Shown here: one piece after another, positions 1-8,169 of the stretch
Numbering within the stretch: the stretch's first letter is position 1
How the letters are laid out: every line of letters begins with the position of its first letter
Assembly: GCA_000493965.1 (NCBI GenBank)
Contig: AWNV01000015.1
Span: forward strand, 1 to 52,804
Direction of reading: 5' to 3'
Length of the DNA stretch: 52,804 nucleotides
Source of the DNA: Candidatus Aminicenans sakinawicola JGI OTU-1
GTDB taxonomy: Bacteria > Acidobacteriota > Aminicenantia > Aminicenantales > Aminicenantaceae
Notes under the pieces: generated by a model
What the model was told of the DNA's origin: nothing
The model's database searches: none
What the model saw: the letters and a program-made list of their open reading frames with translations, nothing else
Made by a program: the position numbers and the translations under genes

Positions 1-991
1 TCATGATAGGATCAGGGCGGGGAATAGGAAGATGGTATTCCAGGACAGCCACATATTTAGGATCCACGGCATCGATCAGGCCATCAAAACCCAGATCCGC
101 CCCCACACAGGGAGGACACTCGGACCCGGTAAACAACTCGGCCAGGACAGCCTTTCCTTTCCAGTCCTGAGGAGCCTGGAAATGTTCAGGATGATAGGGA
201 AGCTCACGCTGTTTTGCCTCCAGTTTTTCATTAAACCCCTCTAGGCTGCCGTTGAGCTTCATATAAAGAGTTTTAGCTTTGTTAACGGAGTCCTTATAGT
301 TTTCAACAGCCGCGTTAAAGAAATTGATAAAGGCTTCTTCGTTCTTGTCCATCTGTTCCTGGGTTGAAGCAAAAACATAATAGAAATCCTTGTCTTTTAT
401 ACCCCCTTTCTTTTGAAAATTATCAAGAGTCTCTAACGCCTTTTTCGGGCTGCCTTCATTGAGATAAGCTTTGGCAACAGCTATATATAGTAAAGGCCCA
501 TAACGTTTTATGTAAGGTCTCTGCTGCTCGGGGAGGGATTTGACAAACTCAGGATCTGTTGCCAGTTTCAATCCTCTCTGTGCATATTCCGTAACGGCCT
601 GTGTGACCTTTTTCTTGTCGAATTTAGTAAGATTCCTGTGCTCGATAATATCCAGACTGGAGTAGTAATATTGAAAGATAAGATCGAAGCCCTTAGTCGA
701 CTCAATTCGCGGACCTTGGAGTTTAAGGATACCATCAACATCAGTGCAAAGACCGATCTTGGCATCAAGAATGGCATTCTCAAAGGAGGCCTTCACCTGG
801 CTGTTTGGATAGGCAGATATCAGTCTTTCCAACTCTTTGATACGAGCGTTCAGATCCTTAATCTGTAATGCCTTCCTATACTCATTGTATTCAGGTGGAC
901 GCTGTTTTTGCTGTGCTTGACTAATCACAGGCAGAATCAAGACCATACAAAGAACTAAGACAATTATTGTAAGCATTTTCTTTTTACTCAT
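1..991 (-). CDS. Secreted thioredoxin-like protein with CPPC motif (partial, runs off the left edge)
   Basis: The frame is open from an ATG at 991 to the window edge (330 codons, no stop), so the C-terminus is missing. The start is preceded by TGGAG at about 7 nt. Residues 1-27 form a Sec signal peptide (Lys-rich start, hydrophobic core, then SQAQ). The middle is helical and TPR-like with many Lys/Glu residues, including YPNSQVKASFENAILDAK. Near residue 300 comes LAELFTGSECPPCVGAD, a beta strand followed by a CxxC pair as in thioredoxin-fold proteins. It lies 44 nt downstream of dsbD on the same strand, so co-transcription is likely, and periplasmic thiol-disulfide exchange with DsbD as electron donor is a reasonable inference. 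The substrate is unknown. The thioredoxin-fold assignment rests on the motif and neighbour only. Confidence 0.75.
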   Translation of the reverse strand, partial: MSKKKMLTIIVLVLCMVLILPVISQAQQKQRPPEYNEYRKALQIKDLNARIKELERLISAYPNSQVKASFENAILDAKIGLCTDVDGILKLQGPRIESTKGFDLIFQYYYSSLDIIEHRNLTKFDKKKVTQAVTEYAQRGLKLATDPEFVKSLPEQQRPYIKRYGPLLYIAVAKAYLNEGSPKKALETLDNFQKKGGIKDKDFYYVFASTQEQMDKNEEAFINFFNAAVENYKDSVNKAKTLYMKLNGSLEGFNEKLEAKQRELPYHPEHFQAPQDWKGKAVLAELFTGSECPPCVGADLGFDGLIDAVDPKYVAVLEYHLPIPRPDPIM

Positions 992-1035
992 CTTAAAACT
1001 CCAAAAGCGATATATTTTGATATATTTTATATGAT

Positions 1036-2874
1036 TTAAAAGGCCTTATTCATCTTATCTAGAAGTTTGTCCTTTTTGACGAACTCGGTTATCCTAAGCC
1101 CTTTGGCTTCTTTCCCGTCGGGACGCAGAAACACCAGGGTGGGTACTCCAATAATCTGAAACTTTTTTTTAATATTCTGATAGTTTGGATTATCCCTTGT
1201 GGTCATATCCATTTTGAGCATCATAAAATTCCGTGACATTTCAATGACTTCGGGTTCAGAAAAAGTGAATTTATCCATTTCTTTGCATGGAATACACCAA
1301 TCGGCATGAAAATCAATCAATACAGGCTTAGATTGCACCTTTGCTTCCTTAAGTTTATCCTCGGAGAAAGCAAACCATTGAATTTCCCCTTCTCGATGGG
1401 ACATTCCTTCCTGTAGATCGGACTCGAGTATCATTTTATGCATATGGGTCTGGATGCTGTTGACGCCGATAATGAGAGCCGCCACAAAGAAAGCAACTCC
1501 AACCAGATTCCGGATTATGGAGAAGACTTTCCCTCCAAGTTTAGTTGGCTCGATCCAGGCCATATAGATTCCTCCAAGGCACATGGTCAAGGCAAGGGTC
1601 ATGTGGTAGAAGAGGTCATTGTGGAAAAGTGGATGTAAGAAATAAATTGCCATAATCATTAAGATAAAACCGAAGATGGATCGGACCCAGACCATCCAGG
1701 CTCCGGAACGAGGCAAGCGCACAATACTTCCTGAAAAGATGGCCAGGAAAAGAAAAGGAAGTCCCAATCCCAAGGCTAGGACGAAAAACATCCAGAAGCC
1801 CAGGAAAACATTGCTTTTTTCACCGACATAGGTCAAAAGCCCTATGACAAAAGGTCCGATGCATGGAGCCGCTACAAAGCCTACAGTCAATCCCATTAAA
1901 AAGGTGCCCAAAAATCCAGACCTTCTGCCTCCAGCCAAATTGGTCAGGAAAGAAGGGAGGCGAAATTCATACAGATTGAACATACTCAAGGCTAAGGCCA
2001 CAAGGATGATAGCAATCCCGATCAGGACAAAGGGATTTTGAAGAGCCGCACCAAAGAGGCTGCCTGTCAAGGCGGCTATGACTCCCAGTATTGAATATGT
2101 TATCGACATACCTAGAATGTAGAGCAGAGCATGCTTTATGATGCCGCCTTTTTTGCCGTGTACCTGACCTCCAAAATAGCCGATGGTTATGGGTATGAGG
2201 GGATAAACGCAGGGCGTGAGGTTCAAGGCCAGACCTCCTAGAAAAATAAGGACGAAGGTTAAGAACAATCCCTGCCCTCCTATGGTGCTGGTGAATTGTC
2301 CTTCTTCAACGTTCTGGTTTTCCTCGCTTTTTATAGAGGGAGAATCTGAAGAGAAGATTTCCTGGTTGATTAGCATGACTGATTCGTCCTTCCCGGCTAC
2401 AGAAAATGTCTGGCTGAAATGCAAGACCTCGGGAGGGAAGCAGGTGTTATTATCACAGGCTTGATATTCGATGCTGCCAGCAATTTTCACATCAGAAGCC
2501 TGAAAGGACTGCCCTAGAGTCACCGTACTGAAAATATAGAATTTCCCTTCATATACAGCTAACGGTGTTTCTGAAAGTCCCAGGACTTTTAGAGTTGCTT
2601 GTGGAAAACTGGGCGTCCCAAAGGCTAGGTTGTCATTGGCGTCAAAAGTAACAACAGTCGGTATCAAAAATTTTTGGCTTGGCTGTTCCGAATTGATATG
2701 GTAGAGGTCTTTAATGTGAAATTTCAGAGCAATGGGAAAACTTTGTCCCGCTTTGAACTTACTCACGGAATTGACAACTTTTACTGCAATTACTTCATCC
2801 GCTTCTTGAGAAAAGAATAGGGTAAAGGAAACAAAAAGAAGTACCGAGAAAACGATAATTCTCTTCATTGCCAT
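1036..2874 (-). CDS. dsbD: Thiol:disulfide interchange protein DsbD
   Basis: DsbD carries electrons from cytoplasmic thioredoxin across the inner membrane to periplasmic thiol proteins. All three modules are visible in 612 residues. A signal peptide (1-22) is followed by an N-terminal immunoglobulin-like domain with the pair C140/C145 in YQACDNNTCFPP. An eight-helix membrane domain (about 200-490) has C222 in LNLTPCVYPLIPIT and C337 in FVAAPCIGPF. A C-terminal thioredoxin domain has W526-C527-I-P-C530. The length is close to the family norm of about 570-620. Two Met codons are possible starts (2874 and 2868), both behind an AGAGGCTAGAG purine stretch; I keep the first. The CPPC protein 44 nt downstream is a probable redox partner. 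The assignment is secure. Confidence 0.95.
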   Translation of the reverse strand: MAMKRIIVFSVLLFVSFTLFFSQEADEVIAVKVVNSVSKFKAGQSFPIALKFHIKDLYHINSEQPSQKFLIPTVVTFDANDNLAFGTPSFPQATLKVLGLSETPLAVYEGKFYIFSTVTLGQSFQASDVKIAGSIEYQACDNNTCFPPEVLHFSQTFSVAGKDESVMLINQEIFSSDSPSIKSEENQNVEEGQFTSTIGGQGLFLTFVLIFLGGLALNLTPCVYPLIPITIGYFGGQVHGKKGGIIKHALLYILGMSITYSILGVIAALTGSLFGAALQNPFVLIGIAIILVALALSMFNLYEFRLPSFLTNLAGGRRSGFLGTFLMGLTVGFVAAPCIGPFVIGLLTYVGEKSNVFLGFWMFFVLALGLGLPFLFLAIFSGSIVRLPRSGAWMVWVRSIFGFILMIMAIYFLHPLFHNDLFYHMTLALTMCLGGIYMAWIEPTKLGGKVFSIIRNLVGVAFFVAALIIGVNSIQTHMHKMILESDLQEGMSHREGEIQWFAFSEDKLKEAKVQSKPVLIDFHADWCIPCKEMDKFTFSEPEVIEMSRNFMMLKMDMTTRDNPNYQNIKKKFQIIGVPTLVFLRPDGKEAKGLRITEFVKKDKLLDKMNKAF

Positions 2875-3157
2875 ATCTCTAGCCTCTGATCTTATTATAA
2901 GAATTCCATATTATATCATTCGTTAGCTTGATAAACCAAAGAGTCACTCTAGCATAGATGCAATGGGACGTCAAAAATTCTGTTCGGCTAGGAAATATCT
3001 TAATTTATGTAGTGCTTGATTTCCTGTGATTGTTATATGTCATCACTCTTAACATGACTTGATTGTTCTTTTTGCATATAATGAATAAATTCTGGAATAT
3101 CAATATATTGTACCAGGTACGTTTTTTATTAATTGACGTACTTAGTTATTTACTTTA
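2875..3157. other. Divergent intergenic region (283 bp)
   Basis: This is the space between dsbD and the permease fragment. No ORF or RNA is evident. Its right end holds one GTACC-A-GGTAC palindrome followed by a T-run (3110-3127), a shortened relative of the GGTACC repeats further right. Promoters for dsbD must lie here, but I see no convincing consensus pair. Confidence 0.4.
3110..3127. repeat. Short GTACC-A-GGTAC palindrome with T-run
   Basis: GTACCAGGTAC at 3110-3120 is followed by GTTTTTT. It is a truncated member of the GGTACC palindrome family seen at 8144, 10341, 11914 and 11962. It lies upstream of the permease fragment and not behind a gene, so a terminator role is unlikely here. 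Confidence 0.5.
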
Positions 3158-3655
3158 ATGATGGAAAAAACCAGCAAAGATTCTCAACTTTTAGAAGATT
3201 TCTCTCTAGAATCTGTCCCTTTAAGCAATAGAAAGACCTGGTTAAACCTGGCTGTTATCTGGATCGGGGTGGCTGTTGTTATGTCAGCAATTTTTAGAGG
3301 GATAATGGTTGGTATAGGTTTAGGTAAAATCTCAAGTGTAGTAATTTCTTATCTTCTCGGAGAGATTATCCTCATCCTGGTTATGGGATTTACAGGATAT
3401 ATAGGAGCAAAAACAGGATTTTCGACTCCCCTTATAGCAAATTTTTCTTTTGGAAGAATAGGAGCCATTATAATTTCTTTCTCTATTGCTTTGTCTCTTA
3501 TCGGCTGGTTTGGAGTTCAGGCGGCTTTTTTTGCTCGGACCGTTCAGTTTTACTTCGGAACAAATTTTCCCTTACCACTCTTCTCCTTTATCTGTGGAAT
3601 CTTCATGATGATTCCTGCTATCTTTGGAATTCGAGGTCTAAGTGCTCTGAGCTGA
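3158..3655 (+). pseudogene. Truncated NCS1 (cytosine/purine permease, CodB-like) fragment
   Basis: The 165 residues match the N-terminal third of nucleobase:cation symporter-1 permeases. NRKTWLNLAVIWIGVAVVMS corresponds to the conserved first helix, followed by GFTGYIGAKTGFSTPLIANFSFG and SLIGWFGVQAAFFARTV. Complete members have about 400-450 residues and 12 helices; here about four to five helices remain. The frame ends with TGA just after IFGIRGLSALS, a position that lies mid-protein in the family. The last 38 nt overlap the 3' end of the opposing gene at 3618-4508. The likely reading is a gene cut by deletion or rearrangement with its junction near 3640-3655, and no function is expected. 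The ATG at 3158 has no clear ribosome-binding site. Confidence 0.75.
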
Positions 3656-4508
3656 GCTGCTTCTCAGGCACTATTCTTACTCCTTTACCTTTCTTCCCGG
3701 GAGAATTGTCATAGACCTCTATTACATGATAGACAGCGACGATAAATTTTTTGCTAAATTTTCCATGAAAATAACTGTGAATGAGATTTACGTATTCAAG
3801 TATATCCTTTTCATATGGCGTAAGTTGGGGGTCATCCGGATGAAATAATTGAGCGATTGTTTTAATTTTAAAACAGGGAATATCCAGGAATACAATAGCC
3901 ACTCGCGGATTAAACATTTGGTTTAAAAATGACTGTGTCTCAAATTCTGGAGTTGAATAGAGCTCTAATGATATCTGTTTTGTTCGATCAAACACCTTAT
4001 CAGTCTTGTCATAAAGACCCTTAAGAACATCAATCTTTTCTTTCATATCTTTGTTAATTGTTGACTGGAGTAATTCAATTGTTTCCTTTAGATTTTCTTT
4101 CTTTGGTAAAAATCCCATGCCTTTCACTGCATTATTTATGGCAAACTGAGTGTCAAATCGCCTTATTCCATGAGTGGCTATCATAGCATTATGCGGACCT
4201 CCGAAAGAAGGAAACTCATTCTTCTTGAGTTTTTCTAATGATTCCATTCTGCTCTTGATATTCCACGTCAAAAATTCATCTGGCACTTCGCTTATTTTGT
4301 ATTCTTCCCACTTGTATTCTTTTCCGTAAGTTTTTACCATTATTATGCCCTGATCGTACTTGCTTAAGTCTACGGTTTGTTGATGAAAAGTCCCATTCTT
4401 CCAAAAGTTTATTTTCGCATGTTCTAATTCACCTGCCCGTAGTGGAATGAACATAAGAAACATAATAATTAGCCCAATAACACAGATAAAATTCGAGCGA
4501 TTAATCAT
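3618..4508 (-). CDS. Secreted protein of unknown function
   Basis: I do not recognise this 296-residue protein. The start at 4508 is well supported by AAGGAGG six bases upstream. Residues 1-26 form a signal peptide ending at LRAGE. The rest is soluble, with a Lys/Glu-rich helical middle (ENLKETIELLQSTINKDMKE) and a more hydrophobic stretch, FNPRVAIVFLDIPCFKIKTIAQLF. The last dozen residues overlap the broken permease fragment on the other strand, so the natural C-terminus may have been altered by the same rearrangement. It is probably monocistronic, being flanked by the fragment and by a 148-bp gap. Confidence 0.7.
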   Translation of the reverse strand: MINRSNFICVIGLIIMFLMFIPLRAGELEHAKINFWKNGTFHQQTVDLSKYDQGIIMVKTYGKEYKWEEYKISEVPDEFLTWNIKSRMESLEKLKKNEFPSFGGPHNAMIATHGIRRFDTQFAINNAVKGMGFLPKKENLKETIELLQSTINKDMKEKIDVLKGLYDKTDKVFDRTKQISLELYSTPEFETQSFLNQMFNPRVAIVFLDIPCFKIKTIAQLFHPDDPQLTPYEKDILEYVNLIHSYFHGKFSKKFIVAVYHVIEVYDNSPGKKGKGVRIVPEKQLSSEHLDLEFQR

Positions 4509-4656
4509 ATGATTCCTCCTTTCAGGTTGACTTGTCTGTCATGCATGGTGAACTTAACCTTAAGACATTTATACTGCAGGAATTCGGGAAAAAACAGTTC
4601 AAAAGACTGAAACGAATCCGATCAGGAGAAAAAATTACTTTCACAGTAGCAAATAT

Positions 4657-5877
4657 TTAGCCGAGATACAGTCCCTCTGTTATGAGGGCTTTCAGTCTTG
4701 ATGCTATGTCTATTCCGTTGCGGCAGGATGCTGTGCATGAAGAACAATTCCTGCACATGCCAAGGCCTTGATTTTTGTCCAGTTCTTCCACTGTCATTTT
4801 TGCCTGAACAAAATTTCCATATCCTTCAGCGTACATGTAAGCTCTAATCAAGCTTGGAATTTCAACTCCGTTGGGACATGTAAGAATACAGGAACGGCAG
4901 TTCTGGCAGAAGAGACTTCCCCTGAGCTTAGAAGCAGTCTGAAGTTCTCTTTTTTCTTTCTCTGATAACGTCAGGCTGCTCATGGTTTTGAGGTTTTGCT
5001 CCAACTGTTCGAATGATGTCATGCCCGGGATAGTAGTACACACATTTTTATCGTTCAGAACCCATTTAAGAGCGGCTTCATGATTGACTTCGACCTTACT
5101 TGTCTGCTGATATCGCCTGCCGCCCTGGGTTTTCATGGCAACAACTCCAACATCTTTTTCTGCGGCATACTGAATAGCCTTTTTGATTTCTTCCTTGTTT
5201 TCCTGTACAAAATTGTAGGATGTGAGTATAACATCATAAACTTCGGCATCTACTGCCGCTCTAATTACATCCGGATCATTGGTGTGTGTTGATATCCCTA
5301 TGAACCTTGTTTTTCCCTGTTTCTTGGCTTTTACAAGTGCATTCATCAGCGGCCCAAAATTTACCATCTGAGGTGTTAGGCAGCTGTGCAGATACAGTAT
5401 GTCGACATAGTCTGTGCGCAGCCGCTTGAGGCTTATCTCGAATTGATTGAATAGATTTTCTTCGGTTGCTGCGGGCTCATGTGTGCTTCCTCCTGCCGTG
5501 AAAATGCCTTTCTTGCTGTCCCGGGCAAGACGCATTTTTGTTGCGACATAGACTTTATCTCTCTTCCCTGTATTTTCAAGGACTTCTCCGATTACTCTCT
5601 CGCTGTTCCCCCTTAAATAACCGTTGGCTGTATCGAGGTATTTGATCCCCAGCTCAATGGCTCTATTGATTAAGTCGGGGCTGTCTGAATTCATTACACC
5701 GAAGCTTACAATAGGAATACGCAGATTTGTTCTGCCAAGAGTCCTGTAAATTATTTTATACGGTTGGTCCTGGTTAGTAATCCCTCCCCTTAGAAGAGGA
5801 ATGGAAAGGCCTGTCGATAACAGGCCGAAAGTGGCTTTCCCTATAAAATCCCTTCTTTTCATGCCTTTAGTTCCCAT
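4657..5877 (-). CDS. Tat-exported aldo/keto reductase with C-terminal 4Fe-4S domain
   Basis: The chosen start (5877) has GGAGG eight bases upstream and yields 406 residues; a longer frame upstream lacks such a site. The N-terminus MGTKGMKRRDFIG holds the twin-arginine motif and a hydrophobic stretch, so the protein is probably exported folded with its cofactors. The central aldo/keto reductase barrel shows RTLGRTNLRIPIVSFG, YLDTANGYLRG (catalytic Tyr), YVATKMRL (Lys) and DILYLHSC (His). After residue 340 come two Cys clusters, CQNCRSCILTCPNG and CRNCSSCTASCRNG, typical of two 4Fe-4S clusters. Similar Tat/AKR/ferredoxin fusions are common in anaerobes and have no defined substrate. The neighbours do not indicate a pathway. 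Confidence 0.9.
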   Translation of the reverse strand: MGTKGMKRRDFIGKATFGLLSTGLSIPLLRGGITNQDQPYKIIYRTLGRTNLRIPIVSFGVMNSDSPDLINRAIELGIKYLDTANGYLRGNSERVIGEVLENTGKRDKVYVATKMRLARDSKKGIFTAGGSTHEPAATEENLFNQFEISLKRLRTDYVDILYLHSCLTPQMVNFGPLMNALVKAKKQGKTRFIGISTHTNDPDVIRAAVDAEVYDVILTSYNFVQENKEEIKKAIQYAAEKDVGVVAMKTQGGRRYQQTSKVEVNHEAALKWVLNDKNVCTTIPGMTSFEQLEQNLKTMSSLTLSEKEKRELQTASKLRGSLFCQNCRSCILTCPNGVEIPSLIRAYMYAEGYGNFVQAKMTVEELDKNQGLGMCRNCSSCTASCRNGIDIASRLKALITEGLYLG

Positions 5878-6049
5878 TATATTTTCCTCCTTCGATATAG
5901 CAGATGATTTGTAAAAAAGGATGTTTTCATTATGTTGTGAACTATTGTACAATTTTTGTGTGGTTGTAATCTAGCAGAAAATGTAAAAAAGGATAAAAAT
6001 GTTTTTTTATAAGGAAAGCAATCCGGAAATTGGGAACAGCCGCCTTTTT

Positions 6050-6778
6050 TCAGGTCAGGCTTCGGATAATCACGATAATTCCAGATATAGCTGATGCTGT
6101 AAGAAGGGCAGGCCTGATAAACCCTCTGTCAAGTAATTTTGCTGTATGGCATGAAATAAAATATCCTAGCAGTACTCCGGGAACCAGTATTAGGGCAGCT
6201 TTGATCTCGATAAGGCCGAAGCGACGGATAAATACCAAGGTCGAGATGGAAATAATAGTGCCGAAAATGAAGATACTTGACAGTGATCCCCTCAGCTTCG
6301 GTCCTTTCTGGTGTTGATAAGCCAGGGCCATCGGTGCTCCTCCGATAGCAGCAGTTATTGACATGATGCCTGAGAATGTTCCGGATACAAGGAGATTTTC
6401 TGGAGTAAGCTTGAGTTTAATACCTGAAATACTGATAGCGACTGCAATCAGGACCATTGTTCCGAAAAGCATGGAAAGGCTGTTTTTAGCAATGATGGTA
6501 AGTATTACAGCTCCAATGCCTGTTCCTGCGAGCCTACCTACTATTGCCCATTTTATCTCCTTTATTTTGATTGAGCGGTGTTCTCTGCGGGATATTAAGG
6601 TTGTCAGACCTAATGCAGCTAAAAGTATAGGTCCTGGAACGAAAACAGGGTTAATCATGACGAGGAGAGGGACTCCGATTAGGCCGAGGCCGAATCCGAT
6701 TGAGCCCTGAAGGGTTGCACCCAGTGTTGAAATGCCAAAGACCATTATGCAGCTGAAAAGATCTATTGATAAATCCAT
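6050..6778 (-). CDS. TSUP-family permease (TauE/SafE sulfite/sulfonate exporter-like)
   Basis: This 242-residue protein has about seven to eight membrane helices and the TauE/SafE signature near the N-terminus: GATLQGSIGFGLGLIGVPLL, with a second related half, GTFSGIMSITAAIGGAPMAL. The family exports or imports small organic or sulfur anions such as sulfite, sulfoacetate and taurine-derived sulfonates. The substrate cannot be read from the sequence. The gene stands alone on the minus strand, with no recognisable sulfur-metabolism partner nearby. A second, unrelated-looking TSUP protein is encoded at 37116-37862. The ribosome-binding site is weak. Confidence 0.88.
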   Translation of the reverse strand: MDLSIDLFSCIMVFGISTLGATLQGSIGFGLGLIGVPLLVMINPVFVPGPILLAALGLTTLISRREHRSIKIKEIKWAIVGRLAGTGIGAVILTIIAKNSLSMLFGTMVLIAVAISISGIKLKLTPENLLVSGTFSGIMSITAAIGGAPMALAYQHQKGPKLRGSLSSIFIFGTIISISTLVFIRRFGLIEIKAALILVPGVLLGYFISCHTAKLLDRGFIRPALLTASAISGIIVIIRSLT

Positions 6779-6936
6779 TTTGTTTTAGCCGTTGTTTTCA
6801 TAGTGCTGCGGTTGATGTTAATGAAAATTTAAATAGCATGATAAGTGTTAATAGAGTCCAAAGTCAAGGATAGATAAAGAATTTTTAAAATAAAAGTAAA
6901 TATTTAGTAGAATAACAGTTAAAAGGAGAGGTTAAA

Positions 6937-8136
6937 ATGACATCATTCAGCCATTCGAGGTTATCATCTTTTGAAATCTGTCCCTTAAAATATAAGTATG
7001 CCTATATAGATAATATCAAAGTTGAGGCAGAGGATACCATTGAAACTTATCTAGGGTCAAGGGTGCACGAGGCCCTGGAAAAGCTCTACAGGAATTTGCA
7101 GTTTGAAAAATTAATGTCACTGAAAGAGCTGGTGGCTTTCTTTAAGAGAGAGTGGGGAAAAAACTGGAAAGATACAATAATTATTGTAAAGAAGGAGTAC
7201 TCTAAAGAGAATTACCGCAAAATGGGGGAGAGGTATATTAAGGATTATTATAAGAAATACAAACCTTTCAAAGAGGGGAAGGTTATTGGTTTGGAAACGA
7301 CTGATTTATTACCGCTGGATGATGAAGGAAAATATAAGTTTTATATCAGGATTGACAGGCTTATGGATATGGAAAGCGGTCTGTATGAAGTGCATGATTA
7401 CAAGACTAATACAATGCTTCCCAAACAGGAAGACCTGGATACGGACCGGCAGCTTGCCATGTATTCTCTGTGGGTGAGGAATGAATTTAAGGATTTTAAG
7501 AAAGTCCGGCTTGTATGGCATTTTGTGGCGTTTAACAAGGAAATGGATTCTTTCAGGACAGAAGAGCAGCTTGAAGATTTAAGGCAGGATGTTCTGGCAA
7601 AGATACACGAGATTGAGGAAACCAAAGAATTTCCGGCTAAAGTTACAAGGTTATGTAATTGGTGTCTGTACCGCGGGCTCTGCCCGATGTGGAAGCACGG
7701 TCAGGAACTTGAAGCTAAGCCTGAAAATGAGTTTCTCAATGACCCTGGAGTTAAACTTGTCAATGAATACGTGAAAATAAAGGGAGAGCTGGATACGCAT
7801 AAGAAAGAAGCCGGAGAAAAACTTGAAAAACTAAGGAAAGCATTGATAGCATTTTGTGAAAAAAAGGACGTATCAGTTGTTTTTGGTTCGGAGAATAAGA
7901 TTTCTGTCAATGAGTATGAATCCATCAAGTTTCCGCCAAAGAATACGGAAGATAGGGCGAAACTTATAGAGGCACTGAAGAAAATCGAGAAATTCGATGA
8001 AGTTGCTGAGCTTGATATTTATACACTGGCCAAAGTCATGGCTGCTGGAGACTGGGATAAAGAAGCACTGGACGCGATATTGGAATTTGAAAGAAAGGAA
8101 AAGAGTTACAGGCTGAATGTTAGTAAAATAAAATAA
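6937..8136 (+). CDS. PD-(D/E)XK nuclease-superfamily protein with Fe-S cysteines (RecB/AddB/Cas4-like)
   Basis: The 399-residue protein has the RecB-nuclease layout: SHSRLSSFEICPLKYKY (C15), GSRVHEALE (H44), RIDRLMD (D140), VHDYKTN (D154 and K156) and QLAMYSLW. These are followed by CNWCLYRGLCP, giving C240, C243 and C249. One early and three late Cys form the 4Fe-4S site known in AddB, Cas4 and related nucleases. The last about 130 residues are charged and helical, with KIKGELDTHKKEAGEKLEKL suggesting a coiled coil. A strong AAAGGAGAGG site precedes the ATG. There is no helicase or cas gene nearby, so it is a stand-alone DNA repair or maintenance nuclease of unknown partner. It ends just before a bidirectional terminator. 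Confidence 0.88.
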   Translation: MTSFSHSRLSSFEICPLKYKYAYIDNIKVEAEDTIETYLGSRVHEALEKLYRNLQFEKLMSLKELVAFFKREWGKNWKDTIIIVKKEYSKENYRKMGERYIKDYYKKYKPFKEGKVIGLETTDLLPLDDEGKYKFYIRIDRLMDMESGLYEVHDYKTNTMLPKQEDLDTDRQLAMYSLWVRNEFKDFKKVRLVWHFVAFNKEMDSFRTEEQLEDLRQDVLAKIHEIEETKEFPAKVTRLCNWCLYRGLCPMWKHGQELEAKPENEFLNDPGVKLVNEYVKIKGELDTHKKEAGEKLEKLRKALIAFCEKKDVSVVFGSENKISVNEYESIKFPPKNTEDRAKLIEALKKIEKFDEVAELDIYTLAKVMAAGDWDKEALDAILEFERKEKSYRLNVSKIK

Positions 8137-8143
8137 AAAAAAT

Positions 8144-8166
8144 AAAAAGGTACCTGGTACCTTTTT
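8144..8166. terminator. Bidirectional terminator made of the GGTACC-T-GGTACC palindrome
   Basis: Five A, GGTACC, one T, GGTACC and then five T form an 11-bp stem lying between two converging genes that end at 8136 and 8170. Both strands show a hairpin followed by a T-run, as expected for rho-independent termination. The same palindrome recurs at 10341, 11914 and 11962. Confidence 0.8.
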
Positions 8167-8169
8167 TAT

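Noticed and set aside
3653..3720. Read-through of the permease stop codon
   Set aside because: The translation after the TGA is weakly hydrophobic but is fully explained as antisense of the opposing gene; no convincing permease motif continues.
6937..8136. Calling the Fe-S nuclease a Cas4
   Set aside because: It is about twice the length of Cas4, and no cas gene or array is nearby; only the nuclease superfamily can be supported.
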